From an uncultured Bryobacteraceae bacterium (GTDB taxonomy: Bacteria; Acidobacteriota; Terriglobia; Bryobacterales; Bryobacteraceae): a DNA stretch of 64,000 nt. The position numbers and the translations under genes are program-made. The stretch covers positions 124,001 to 188,000 of the forward strand of contig CALJAM010000002.1 in assembly GCA_938027685.1 (NCBI GenBank). The letters are read 5' to 3'. Below the pieces are notes generated by a model, which was not told the origin of the DNA, made no database searches, and saw nothing but the letters and a program-made list of their open reading frames with translations. Shown piece after piece: positions 1 through 8,436 of this stretch. The stretch's first letter is position 1. The number at the start of each line of letters is the position of its first letter.

Positions 1-242
1 CCGCATTTGCCCGCTTTACAGGGAACCTTTTCCAGATCGATGCTGGCGAGGCGAAGCGGTGTGGCGTCCGGCGCCCAACTCCGCGCGTACACGTACATCT
101 GATGGAAAGCCCACTGAGCGGAGACCGGTTCGGGCGGCTTCTCAGGCTCTTTGGCTTTCTCGGCGGTGCGCGGCGCTTGTCCACAGCCAGCCGTCAGCAG
201 GAGGCAGCAAAGCGGGATCAACCAGCGATGACTTTTTCCCAT
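1..242 (-). CDS. Lipoprotein of unknown function, 3' part cut by window edge
   Basis: Only the first 80 codons are visible; the gene runs off the left edge. The start is the ATG at 242. The N-terminus is a lipoprotein signal peptide with a basic head, a Leu-rich core and lipobox LTAGC (Cys20). A Lys/Glu/Pro-rich linker (about 24-40) follows, then an aromatic stretch (QWAFHQMYVYARSW). It is the last visible gene of the minus-strand secretion-like run, 76 bases after the P1 peptidase. A TAGAAT box in that gap could give it its own promoter. No family is recognised from this fragment. Confidence 0.7.
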   Translation of the reverse strand, partial: MGKSHRWLIPLCCLLLTAGCGQAPRTAEKAKEPEKPPEPVSAQWAFHQMYVYARSWAPDATPLRLASIDLEKVPCKAGKC

Positions 243-266
243 GGCCGGACCCTTTCGCAACGGACT

Positions 267-272
267 ATTCTA
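267..272 (-). promoter_or_regulatory. Candidate -10 box (TAGAAT) for the edge lipoprotein
   Basis: TAGAAT on the minus strand lies 24 bases before the ATG at 242, with a weak purine-rich AAAGGG between. No convincing -35 element was seen. It suggests the lipoprotein may be transcribed separately from the genes upstream. Confidence 0.3.
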
Positions 273-318
273 TCCGAGTCCCTGTGCGGCGCACGCTCCC
301 GCCCGACGGCGCTCTTTT

Positions 319-1416
319 TCAAGGGATCACGCGGTATCGCCTCAGAATCTCCCTCACGGGCTCAATAGGCAGGGCTTCGACTGTTCGCCCTCGTGAGCTG
401 ACGGTGATCGCCTTGAACAGCGAGTTGTAGACGGCCTCCTCCGTCGCCTCGATCACCGCCAGAAAGAGCGGGGACATGGCGTCGTTGGGCAGTACGCGCG
501 CCCCCGTGGCAGCGCCGGCTCGGATGCGCAACTCAGGCGCCGTCGTGAAGGCGATGGCATAGTCGCCGCTCGAATTGGATCCCGCCGCACCGGTCCGCGC
601 CAACCCCAGCATGGAACGCGCCGCCATGCGACGAAGGTTGCGCGCATCTACGGGAGCATCGGTGGCGATGACGACGATCACCGACCCGTCCGCCCCGGCG
701 GTGCTGGTTCGCAACTCCCGCCCCACGGGCGCGCCGCAGATCCGCAGATCGCCGCCGAAATTGCTCTGCACCAGCACGCCGACGGTCCATCCGCCCTGTG
801 CTGCCGGCAGGCGCCGCGAAGCCGTGCCGATGCCGCCCTTGAAGCCGAAGGCGATCGTTCCCGCGCCGGCCCCAACCGCGCCCTCTTCCACCGGGCCTCC
901 GCGGGCGTTGCGGAGCGCCTGGAGCACCTCTTCGCGTCCCAACGGGCGGCTGCGGATGTCGTTGAGAACGCCGTCGTTGGTCTCCGCCACCACCGGATTG
1001 ATCGACCGCACGTCTTCGTTGCCGGGCAGCGAGAGCATGTAATCGACCAAGGCGTCGGCGACGCGCCAGACGTTCAGCGTGGAGGTCAGCAGGATTGGCG
1101 TCTCGATCTCGCCCAGCTCGTTCACCTGCGTAGCGCCGATCAGCTTGCCGAATCCGTTGCCCACGAAAACGGCGCCCGGCACCTTTTCGCGGTACAGGTT
1201 GCCCGCGTGCGGCAACACGGCGGTGACGCCGGTACGGACGTCGTCGCCCCGGACGAGGGTGGCATGCCCGACGGCCACGCCGGCAACGTCTGTGATGGCG
1301 TTGAGAGGACCCACGGGCAGACTGCCCACCGCGATGCCGAGATCGCGTGCGCGAGGGCGAGACTCGGCGGCCATCATGGCACCCGCAAGCGCCACCACCA
1401 GTGGACCTGCGCGCAC
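319..1416 (-). CDS. P1-family (DmpA/BapA-type) aminopeptidase, exported
   Basis: 365 aa in the GTG reading chosen here. GGAG sits 8 bases before that GTG, the start is 4 bases after the pseudopilin stop, and it gives a signal peptide (MRAGPLVVALAGA). The reading frame is open further upstream, but that would overlap the neighbour by 100 bases. P1 peptidases (DmpA, BapA) cut themselves between a Gly and a Ser, and the freed Ser becomes the nucleophile. Here that site is Gly244-Ser245 in DGSVIVVIATDAP. The following GSNSSGDYAIAF block (about 279-290) is also a family signature, as is the N-terminal DVAGVAVGHAT. The family removes N-terminal residues, often D-amino acids or beta-residues, from short peptides. 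Its place inside a pilus/secretion operon suggests an extracytoplasmic job; the substrate is unknown. Confidence 0.88.
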   Translation of the reverse strand: MRAGPLVVALAGAMMAAESRPRARDLGIAVGSLPVGPLNAITDVAGVAVGHATLVRGDDVRTGVTAVLPHAGNLYREKVPGAVFVGNGFGKLIGATQVNELGEIETPILLTSTLNVWRVADALVDYMLSLPGNEDVRSINPVVAETNDGVLNDIRSRPLGREEVLQALRNARGGPVEEGAVGAGAGTIAFGFKGGIGTASRRLPAAQGGWTVGVLVQSNFGGDLRICGAPVGRELRTSTAGADGSVIVVIATDAPVDARNLRRMAARSMLGLARTGAAGSNSSGDYAIAFTTAPELRIRAGAATGARVLPNDAMSPLFLAVIEATEEAVYNSLFKAITVSSRGRTVEALPIEPVREILRRYRVIP

Positions 1417-1420
1417 GAGC

Positions 1421-2812
1421 TCATCTCCGGCGGCCGCCGGGCGTGCCGGGCGAGAGGGTAGGCTGGGCCTGTTTCCCAGGCTGGGTTGCGCCCGGCGCCT
1501 GGACCGCCCCTCCTGCTGCAAGGCCGAGCTGCCTCATGCGCAGCGGATCCTTGCGAAAGTCGTAGATGAATTCCCACTCGTTGTACTTGGTCCGCTCGTT
1601 GTACACCATGATGGCTTCGGCCTCGAGCGTGCTGGCCACGCCCGCGATGCCTCCGCCCAGGATCTGCCCGGCCGGCGTCGCCGCCTGCTGCTGTTGTTGC
1701 GGCTGGACGGCGGCCAGACCACCCGGCCTGGGTCTCGTGAGCAGGTCGCGAATCAGTTGGAGGGCGGGATTCTGGGCGGGCTCGGCGGGAAGCGGTTGCA
1801 GGCCAGGTTGAGGAAACGGCGAATAACCCGGCCTGGGCGTCCCGACGCCCGGCTGCGCCGGAAACGCAGGTTCCGGCGCGGGCGTCGGCTGCTGGGGCGG
1901 CCCGCCGGTCGTGATCGTGATGGCCCCGATCGAAGGTGACCCGGGCTGGCCATAAGGGGCGGGCAGGCCCGGAACGTTCTGCGTGGGGTAGGGCGGTGTA
2001 GGCTGCGGACCGGTTTGGGCGGCGCCGGGCTGCGCAGGAAGCACGAAGATTTGTCCTGGGACGCCCTCCTGGACCGGCGCGGTCGGGACTGGTACGAAAC
2101 CGACGGCGGGCGGCGACCCCGGTGCCGTCGCCTGGCTTGGCGGACCCGGCGGCTGTTGCCCCGGCCCTGGGGGATAGACGGGACTCACGTGGCCGGGCGG
2201 AACCGGTTGCACTCCCACCGGCAAACCGCCGGGCTGCGGATACGGATACGGCTGGCCCGCCGCCGGCGGCTGAGGTTCCGCGGCGTCAGGCTGCTCGGCG
2301 CCTCCCACCAGCGCCACGCTGGTGCCCATGGACCCGCCCGGCAGGGGAATGCCGCCGGGCATTTCGCTCGGCCGGCGGCGCACGATGGGTTGCGTGACCT
2401 GGCCGGCCTCCCCCGTCGCACCCGCGCTTTCCTCGGTCTTCTGTTCGGCGCCCTGACCCGGCTTGCTCAGCACCGAATCGAGCAGCACTCCGCCCGGCCC
2501 GATGTGAATGAGGCGCCAGTTGTCTTGGCCCGTCATGGGATCCTTGTAACGGCGACGGAGGAATCGGATGTTATTGGTGTTTTCCAGGTCGCTCAACTGT
2601 GCGGGGTAACGATTGAACTTGCGCACGTAAAGCTGGATGGCCCGGCGATACTGCTCGCCGCGCTCGATCAGAAGCTGCTCCTTCTCCCTCTGCCGCTCGA
2701 AGGCCACGCGCGGCAGCTCGCGGTAGAAAAGGAAAGCCGCGGCGGCCGCCAAGGCGAACACGAAGAGCATGGCGAATCCGGACTCACGGGATCTGGCCGC
2801 GCGGCGACTCAT
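1421..2812 (-). CDS. Pseudopilin-like protein with long proline-rich domain
   Basis: 463 aa. The N-terminus has a prepilin-like arrangement: a basic leader, then Gly12-Phe13 in RESGFAMLF, then a hydrophobic helix (13-31). The Glu normally at position +5 of mature pilins is absent. Residues about 50-105 resemble the globular head of GspG-type pseudopilins (ERGEQYRRAIQLYVRKFNRYP, a motif common in acidobacterial GspG-like proteins). Residues about 115-400 are dominated by Pro, Gly and Gln, including a run of Gln. A structured-looking tail follows (YNERTKYNEWEFIYDF). Normal GspG is about 140 aa, so this is a large extension. The start overlaps the GspC/PilP-like gene by 4 bases (ATGA). It is probably the pilin or a tip subunit of the platform encoded upstream. 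Confidence 0.7.
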   Translation of the reverse strand: MSRRAARSRESGFAMLFVFALAAAAAFLFYRELPRVAFERQREKEQLLIERGEQYRRAIQLYVRKFNRYPAQLSDLENTNNIRFLRRRYKDPMTGQDNWRLIHIGPGGVLLDSVLSKPGQGAEQKTEESAGATGEAGQVTQPIVRRRPSEMPGGIPLPGGSMGTSVALVGGAEQPDAAEPQPPAAGQPYPYPQPGGLPVGVQPVPPGHVSPVYPPGPGQQPPGPPSQATAPGSPPAVGFVPVPTAPVQEGVPGQIFVLPAQPGAAQTGPQPTPPYPTQNVPGLPAPYGQPGSPSIGAITITTGGPPQQPTPAPEPAFPAQPGVGTPRPGYSPFPQPGLQPLPAEPAQNPALQLIRDLLTRPRPGGLAAVQPQQQQQAATPAGQILGGGIAGVASTLEAEAIMVYNERTKYNEWEFIYDFRKDPLRMRQLGLAAGGAVQAPGATQPGKQAQPTLSPGTPGGRRR

Positions 2813-3477
2813 GAAGGTTCCTCAAGGGTGAGCGTTTGTTGGTGATTGTGCTCGACGTCCTCCACTACCGCCGAGTTTACCCCGATGCGCACCACCTTGT
2901 ATCGTTTCTGGATGATCTCTCCCTCGCCTGCCACGATGATCTCGTCCCCGTTGAGGAAAAAGGCGCGTTTTTCCGCCCCTCGCGGCGGGCCGGCGTAGCC
3001 GTAGAACTTCAGCGGGATGGGCGGCGGTGGCGGCTTGAGAGACTCCGCGGGCTTCGGGTTCTCGGCGGGCTGGGGCTCCGGTTTGGGCACGATTTTCGGC
3101 TCCGGCTCCTTGGGCGCGGGTGGCGGGCCGAACTGGAAGAGGTTCCGCGCACCGCCGGCCAGCGTGACTGATTGAAGACGGGCCAGCAGGTCCAGGCGGA
3201 GCGTGGGATCGATCGTCGAAGGATCCGGCCGGCCCTCCCGCGAGTCCGCCTTGAGCGAAGGCCGGAACTCTCTCACCACGGGCTTGGATGCCGGCGAAGG
3301 CGCAGGCGTCTGCACGCGCTCGATCACGGACCTTCGAGCGGGACCGGCCTCGGGAAGACGCCGCGGCGCGGCAGTCGGTCCGTCGCTGCGGAGGAAGTTC
3401 GTGTAGGAAACGTAGCCCAGCACCGCCAGCAGCACGAGCAAGATCGCGACCTTGCGTGGTTCAGCGCCGAGCTTCAT
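2809..3477 (-). CDS. GspC/PilP-like inner-membrane periplasmic linker protein
   Basis: 222 aa. One transmembrane helix near the N-terminus (about 9-27), then a periplasmic part with a Pro/Lys/Glu-rich stretch (about 120-155) and a small C-terminal beta domain (PIPLKFYGYAG, then KRAFFLNGDEIIVAGEGEII). This layout (TM, Pro-rich linker, HR-like beta domain) matches GspC and PilP, which link the inner-membrane platform to the secretin. Sequence likeness is weak, so the name rests mainly on topology and on position directly after PilO. It overlaps both neighbours by 4 bases. Confidence 0.6.
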   Translation of the reverse strand: MKLGAEPRKVAILLVLLAVLGYVSYTNFLRSDGPTAAPRRLPEAGPARRSVIERVQTPAPSPASKPVVREFRPSLKADSREGRPDPSTIDPTLRLDLLARLQSVTLAGGARNLFQFGPPPAPKEPEPKIVPKPEPQPAENPKPAESLKPPPPPIPLKFYGYAGPPRGAEKRAFFLNGDEIIVAGEGEIIQKRYKVVRIGVNSAVVEDVEHNHQQTLTLEEPS

Positions 3478-4133
3478 GAGCCTGATGCCTCCGCCCGCGC
3501 CTGCAGACTTTCCCCGACGTCCTCCCGCACGAATGCGTTCAGTTTCATCGTCACGTTGAGCAGCGGCCCGGAGGCTTGCGGGGCGGCTTGCAGATCGCTG
3601 AGGATGATCAGCCGGCCCGAGCGATCGATCAGGTTCAGGAACTTGATCAGATCGGCGTAGCTGCCTTCGAAGCCGGCATGGATAGTCATCATGCTGAGGC
3701 CGCGGCTGCCTTCGATGGGTTCGAACAGGTAGGATCCCTCTTTCGCCTTCATGCCCGCCTTGCGCGCCAGCGCATCGAGCTCCCGTAACACGGTCGAGGA
3801 GACAGTGCGGCGCTCGAGGAAGTATTCGGCCACGAAACGTTCGGCCTGCTCCCGTGCGACCTGGACCTTCGCCGCGACGGCTCGCAGCCGGTCGACGGCC
3901 TGGCGGCGCGATGCGACTTCCCCGCGTAGGGCAGCCAGTCGGCGCTCCAGATCCTGCGCCGATCCGCTCCAGGGCTGGAAGACCGCCAGGGCGGTAGCGA
4001 GATCGGCGGCGAGCAGCGCCCCCAAGACCAGGCGCGCCCAGAAACGCACGTCCGCACGCCTGACGCGTGCCGGCGCGCGCAGCCGTGAGACAAGTCGGCC
4101 GAGCTTTCCGGATCCCCTAGAGTTCCTGTTCAT
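3474..4133 (-). CDS. pilO: PilO/GspM-like inner-membrane platform protein
   Basis: 219 aa from the ATG at 4133; the frame is open further upstream but only as a shadow of PilN. A basic cytoplasmic tail is followed by a TM helix (about 33-52), a coiled coil (about 58-110, QDLERRLAALRGEVASRRQ) and a C-terminal ferredoxin-like domain (about 115-205). That is the usual PilO/GspM plan. In type IV pilus and type II secretion systems PilO pairs with PilN to form a periplasmic frame. Its first 17 bases overlap the end of the PilN gene, and its stop overlaps the next start, so translation is probably coupled. Confidence 0.72.
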   Translation of the reverse strand: MNRNSRGSGKLGRLVSRLRAPARVRRADVRFWARLVLGALLAADLATALAVFQPWSGSAQDLERRLAALRGEVASRRQAVDRLRAVAAKVQVAREQAERFVAEYFLERRTVSSTVLRELDALARKAGMKAKEGSYLFEPIEGSRGLSMMTIHAGFEGSYADLIKFLNLIDRSGRLIILSDLQAAPQASGPLLNVTMKLNAFVREDVGESLQARAEASGS

Positions 4134-4683
4134 AGCGCACGCTAATGCGGTAACGCAGCAGCGGTTCGGACTGCGAAGGCGGAATGCGGTTGTGGACGTA
4201 CGTCTGCCCGAAGCGCGGCGAATTCTCCAAGCGGGCCAACAACGCGACGACGGGTTCGCTCGACTCGGCGCCCACGACCATGTCCAGCAGCACTTCGTTG
4301 TGCGCACCGAGCTGCGGCCGGATCGAGATCAGGCGCACGTCGTGCGGCATCACCTGCTCGAGGTCTTCGAACAACCGGGTCCAACTGATCCCCCTACGGT
4401 GAAGAAGGCTGTTATAGAAGATGCTGTGCTCGAGCACCTCCGCGTTTTCGGCTTGCCGCAGAATGGCTTCCAGGCGCGCCTGCTCGGCGGCCAGAGTCCG
4501 CGCTTCCTGTTCGAGGCGCGCTACCGCCTCGCGGGTAGCCCTGAGTCTGGCGCGCTCTTCCACGCCCATGTACAGCACGGCGCCGAGGACCGCGAGCAGC
4601 AGGGCGGCAAGCGCTGCTGTCGCCGCCACGACCGGACGGCGCGGTCGGAAGGGCTCGCTGGCCAGGTTGATGGCGATCCTCAT
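4117..4683 (-). CDS. pilN: PilN/GspL-like inner-membrane platform protein
   Basis: 188 aa. The start is MRIAINLASEPFRPRR, and NLAxEP at the N-terminus is the PilN motif that binds PilM. A TM helix (about 18-40), a coiled coil (about 42-80) and a ferredoxin-like periplasmic domain follow. The gene order PilM-PilN-PilO matches type IV pilus operons. The ATG overlaps the PilM stop by 4 bases (ATGA). Confidence 0.8.
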   Translation of the reverse strand: MRIAINLASEPFRPRRPVVAATAALAALLLAVLGAVLYMGVEERARLRATREAVARLEQEARTLAAEQARLEAILRQAENAEVLEHSIFYNSLLHRRGISWTRLFEDLEQVMPHDVRLISIRPQLGAHNEVLLDMVVGAESSEPVVALLARLENSPRFGQTYVHNRIPPSQSEPLLRYRISVRYEQEL

Positions 4684-5573
4684 GCGGCTTTGAGTTCCTC
4701 CACCGTTTCCAACCAGCCCAGCAGGCCCGCGTTGAAGGAGCGGACTTCGCCGAAACGAGAGCGCAACGGCTCGCATGGGATGCCGACCTCCCGTTCGAGC
4801 TCGCCGCAGACGGTCTCCGTCAACGCCTCGAACCCGCTGAGCAGGATCTTGCCGGGCCGCGCACCCAGCTCGTCCTCGGCGTAGGCCAGGGTAGGGAAGA
4901 GCGGTCCCAGAATCTCCTCGCGCGAGAGCTCGCCGAGTTCGATCCAGCGCAGCAGCCGCAGTCGGCCCGCTTCGGTAACCGAGATGGTCAGAAAGCGCCC
5001 GCTGAGTTTCATGAGCACCGCCGATCCGGGCTCGCCCACCAGTTCCAGCGCAGCCAGAGTGGAGGTGGTCACCAGCCCGGGCGCAAGCCCGCAAGCGCGG
5101 AAGGGCGCTTCGTAGCGGGATACGATTTCCAGCGGGGCCGCGGCCACCACCACCTCCACGCGCCTGCCGTCGGCCGGCTGCACCGCGTAGCTCAATGCGG
5201 CCGAGTCTAGATCGAAGGGCAGTCCCTTGCGAACACGGAAGCGCACCAGCGCCAGTTGCTCGGCGATGGATGACGGGAACGAATCGAAGTCCAGCACCAC
5301 CACGCGGACGCTTGCGTCAGGCAGGATCAGGACGGCGTCGTTGCGCCGTCGCGTCTCGCGCGGACCGACCAGCGCGCGGATCTGCGCCGCCAGCTCGTCG
5401 GCATCGAGCACGTTGTCGCGCAAGGGCGAGGGCGCAAGGACGCCGGAACGCAGGGGCTGGAACGTGACGCGCGGCGGCCGCCCGCGGCGCGCCATGGCGA
5501 TGCCTTCCCCGGAAAGTTCGAAGGCCAGCGCGGGGGGAGGGTCACGGAGCCAGCGCCGCAGACGCTCGATCAT
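4680..5573 (-). CDS. pilM: PilM-like cytoplasmic actin-fold platform protein
   Basis: 297 aa from the ATG at 5573. Ribonuclease-H/actin-fold features of PilM are visible: an N-terminal strand (PALAFELSGEGIAMARR), VVLDFDSFPSSIAEQLALVRFRV-type segments in the SHS2 region, and VLMKLSGRFLTISV as a second nucleotide-fold strand pair. It is shorter than typical PilM (about 350 aa). PilM forms a cytoplasmic ring with PilN and contacts the ATPase. Both ends overlap neighbours by 4 bases. Confidence 0.72.
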   Translation of the reverse strand: MIERLRRWLRDPPPALAFELSGEGIAMARRGRPPRVTFQPLRSGVLAPSPLRDNVLDADELAAQIRALVGPRETRRRNDAVLILPDASVRVVVLDFDSFPSSIAEQLALVRFRVRKGLPFDLDSAALSYAVQPADGRRVEVVVAAAPLEIVSRYEAPFRACGLAPGLVTTSTLAALELVGEPGSAVLMKLSGRFLTISVTEAGRLRLLRWIELGELSREEILGPLFPTLAYAEDELGARPGKILLSGFEALTETVCGELEREVGIPCEPLRSRFGEVRSFNAGLLGWLETVEELKAA

Positions 5574-7204
5574 ACGCCGGGGATCTCCTCGATAAAGGTC
5601 ACCTTGTTGATCTCGCGCAGGGTGGTGATCCCTTTGCGCACTTTCTCCAGACCCGACTCGCGGAGGAAGATCATGCCCTCCTCGCGCGCCGCCCGCTTGA
5701 TCTCGGCCGTCGGCCGGCGGTCCAGGATCATCTGCCGGATGCGGTCGCTGAGATCCAGCAGCTCGGTGATCGCGGTGCGACCGCGGAAGCCGGTGCCGCC
5801 GCACTCGAAGCAGCCCTCGCCCTCGTAGAACGGCACGTCGCGCCAGCGCGCCGGATCCAGTCCGCTTTCGATCAGGTAACTGTCCGGGTACCGCACCGGC
5901 TTCTTGCAATGCTCGCAGATGACGCGGACCAGCCGCTGCGCCAGGATGCAGTTCAACGCGGAGACGAAGTTGTACGGCTCCACGCCCATGTTGAGGAAGC
6001 GGCCGATCACGTCGAATACATTGTTGGCGTGGACGGTGGTGAAGACCAGGTGCCCGGTCAGAGCGGCGTTGATGGCGATCTGCGCCGTCTCCTGATCGCG
6101 GATCTCGCCCACCATGATCTTGTCCGGATCGTGCCGCAGGATGGAGCGCAGCCCGCGCGCGAAAGTCAGGCCTTTCTTTTCATTGACCGGGATCTGCGTG
6201 ATGCCCTTGATCTGGTACTCCACCGGATCCTCGATGGTGATGATCTTGTCTTCGTCGTTCTTGATCTCCATGAGAGCGGCGTAGAGCGTGGTGGTTTTGC
6301 CGGAACCGGTGGGCCCGGTCACCAGCACCATGCCGTAGGGCTCCTTGATGTAGCGGCGGAACTTGGCCAGATCGTGGTCGGAAAAACCCACCACGTCGAG
6401 GTTCAGGCGGGCAAACTTCTCGCTGAGCGACTCCTTGTCGAGCACGCGCAGTACGGCGTCCTCCCCGTGGATGGTCGGCATGATCGAGACGCGAAAGTCG
6501 ATCAGGCGGTTCTTGTAGCGCACCCGGAAACGACCGTCCTGGGGAATGCGCCGCTCGGCGATGTCCAGCTCGCTCATGACCTTGATGCGTGAAATGATCG
6601 TGGAGTGCCATTCCTTGGCGATGGGCGGCATGGCGTACTGGAGCACGCCGTCGATGCGGTACTTGATGGCGACTTCGTTGTCGCGCGTCTCGATGTGGAT
6701 GTCGCTGGCGCGCCGCTCGAGCGCGTTGAAGATCGTGGTGTCGACCAGGCGGATCACCGGGGCGATGTCGCTTTCGGCCGAGGTCAGCCGCTCGATGGAA
6801 AGCGTCTCGTCCTGACCCTCCTCTTCGGCCACCACGTCGAGAGTGAAGCCCTCGGTGACCTCCTCCAGCACGCGCTGCGACTGTTCGGTCTTCTTAAGAA
6901 GCTCCGAGATCTGGCTGAGTGTGGCCACCTTCACGCGCAGCTTCTTCTGCAGCAGCAGCGAGAGCTCGTCGATCAGATTGAGATTGCGCGGATCCGCCAG
7001 CGCGATCTCCAGCCAGCCGTTCGCGGCGCGCAGGGGCACGAAGTTGTAGCGGAACATCAGATCCACGGGGATCGACCGGAACAGCTCGTGGTCGATGTGC
7101 ACCAGCCTCAGGTCCACGAATTCGCAGCGGTAACGCGCCGCCAGAGCCTGGGCCTGGGCCATCTCCTCGGCCGGATCCGGTGGTTTCACGCGTTCGCTCG
7201 CCAT
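5570..7204 (-). CDS. gspE: GspE/PilB-type assembly ATPase
   Basis: 544 aa from the ATG at 7204, chosen because AAAGGAGG lies 5 bases before it; a longer upstream reading would only overlap GspF. An N-terminal MshEN-like domain (about 15-120) precedes the ATPase domain: Walker A GPTGSGKT (297-304), Asp box/Walker B region RHDPDKIMVGEIRD (357-370), His box GHLVFTTVHAN (384-394). Four cysteines in two CxxC pairs (430/433, 465/468) form the usual zinc site. GspE/PilB hydrolyses ATP in the cytoplasm to drive (pseudo)pilus growth. The stop overlaps the PilM ATG. Confidence 0.95.
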   Translation of the reverse strand: MASERVKPPDPAEEMAQAQALAARYRCEFVDLRLVHIDHELFRSIPVDLMFRYNFVPLRAANGWLEIALADPRNLNLIDELSLLLQKKLRVKVATLSQISELLKKTEQSQRVLEEVTEGFTLDVVAEEEGQDETLSIERLTSAESDIAPVIRLVDTTIFNALERRASDIHIETRDNEVAIKYRIDGVLQYAMPPIAKEWHSTIISRIKVMSELDIAERRIPQDGRFRVRYKNRLIDFRVSIMPTIHGEDAVLRVLDKESLSEKFARLNLDVVGFSDHDLAKFRRYIKEPYGMVLVTGPTGSGKTTTLYAALMEIKNDEDKIITIEDPVEYQIKGITQIPVNEKKGLTFARGLRSILRHDPDKIMVGEIRDQETAQIAINAALTGHLVFTTVHANNVFDVIGRFLNMGVEPYNFVSALNCILAQRLVRVICEHCKKPVRYPDSYLIESGLDPARWRDVPFYEGEGCFECGGTGFRGRTAITELLDLSDRIRQMILDRRPTAEIKRAAREEGMIFLRESGLEKVRKGITTLREINKVTFIEEIPGV

Positions 7205-7215
7205 GGCGCCTCCTT

Positions 7216-8424
7216 TCAGCGCAGGGTGTCCGCCAGCGAGAAGATCGGCAGATAGAGCGCCACCAGCACGAAGGCCACGAAGACGCCCATGCCGATCATG
7301 ATCGCCGGCTCGATCAACGAAAGCGCCGCCGTCAGGCGCGTGCTCACGTCGTCCTCGTAGAACTCGGCCACGCTGGAGAGCATCGAAGGCAAGGCTCCGG
7401 TGGACTCGCCCACCTCGATCATGTCCGTCGCCAGCTCGGGGAACAGCCCGGTCGAGCGCAGGGCCCCGGAAAGAGGCTGCCCTTCCCGCACCAGCTTCTG
7501 AGCGTGCGCGAGCGCCTTGCGCAGCAGGCCGGAGCCGAGCGATTCCCCTGCCGTCTCCAGCGCCTGCACCAGCGGGATGCCGCCCACCAGCAAGGTGCTC
7601 AGGATCCGCGCCAGTTGCGCCACTTGGTACTTGATCCAGATCTCGCCTGCCAAGGGGAGTTTCAGCTTGAGCCGGTCCAGCGTCTCCTGTGAGGACTCGC
7701 GCATCGCCCAAAGGCGAAAAGCCGCCAGCGCAGCGACCAGGACGAGGAAGCCGGCCACCACGTAGGCGCGTGCGGTAGTGCCCACCGCGATCAGGATCTG
7801 CGTGATCCGCGGCAGCTCAGCCTGCATGCTTTCGTAAAGCTGCGCGAAGTTGGGGACCACGTAGGTGACCAGGAAGACAATCAGGCAGCAGACCAGAAAG
7901 ACGAGGAACGAAGGGTAAATGAGCGAGACCAGCAGCTTCTTCCGCACCGCCAGCGCCAGCTTCTGATAGCTGATGTAGCGGTCGAGCACTTCCGTCAGGC
8001 TGCCGCTCTTCTCACCGGCAAGGATCGAGCTGATGTAGATGGGCGGGAACACGCCCTGTCGGCGGAAAGCTTCCGAAAGCAGCGCGCCGTTGCGCACCTC
8101 GTCGCGGACGGCTTGGATCCAGCGGGCCAGCCTGGGGTCGGTTGCGCGGCCCGAGAGCAGATCCAGCGCCTTCAGGATGGGCAGGCCCGCGCGGATCAGC
8201 GTCACGAACTGCTGGTTGAAGATCAGGAACTTTTCCAGGTTGATCCGCTTCGGCCGGCGCCAGCCGCGCGCCAGCGATTCGACGCTCGCCCGCGGTCGGA
8301 TCCAGTACACCAGGTAGCCTTGCCCGGTCAGGCGTTCGCGTAGCTCCTGCGCAGAAGCGGCCTCGGCCACCTGCTGGTGGATCTGCCCGCGGCTGTCGGC
8401 GTACTTGAGCAGGAATTCAGCCAT
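7216..8424 (-). CDS. gspF: GspF/PilC-type inner-membrane platform protein
   Basis: 402 aa, the normal family length. Two copies of the T2SSF domain are visible: about 68-190 and about 270-395. Three main hydrophobic spans lie at about 165-195 (LIYPSFLVFLVCCLIVFLV), 220-240 and 370-395. The C-terminal motif MIGMGVFVAFVLVALYLPIF is typical. The protein sits in the inner membrane and is turned by the GspE ATPase during subunit assembly. Eleven bases separate it from gspE; LolA lies 12 bases upstream. Confidence 0.93.
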   Translation of the reverse strand: MAEFLLKYADSRGQIHQQVAEAASAQELRERLTGQGYLVYWIRPRASVESLARGWRRPKRINLEKFLIFNQQFVTLIRAGLPILKALDLLSGRATDPRLARWIQAVRDEVRNGALLSEAFRRQGVFPPIYISSILAGEKSGSLTEVLDRYISYQKLALAVRKKLLVSLIYPSFLVFLVCCLIVFLVTYVVPNFAQLYESMQAELPRITQILIAVGTTARAYVVAGFLVLVAALAAFRLWAMRESSQETLDRLKLKLPLAGEIWIKYQVAQLARILSTLLVGGIPLVQALETAGESLGSGLLRKALAHAQKLVREGQPLSGALRSTGLFPELATDMIEVGESTGALPSMLSSVAEFYEDDVSTRLTAALSLIEPAIMIGMGVFVAFVLVALYLPIFSLADTLR

Positions 8425-8436
8425 GCACCTACCGCC

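Noticed and set aside
1685-1700. Assembly or slippage error at the Gln-codon run in the pseudopilin gene
   Set aside because: The frame continues through it into a plausible aromatic tail with a stop placed 4 bases before the next gene, so no frameshift is indicated.
3751-4884. 377-codon open frame opposite pilO-pilN
   Set aside because: It crosses three coupled minus-strand genes and encodes low-complexity Arg/Ser-rich text.
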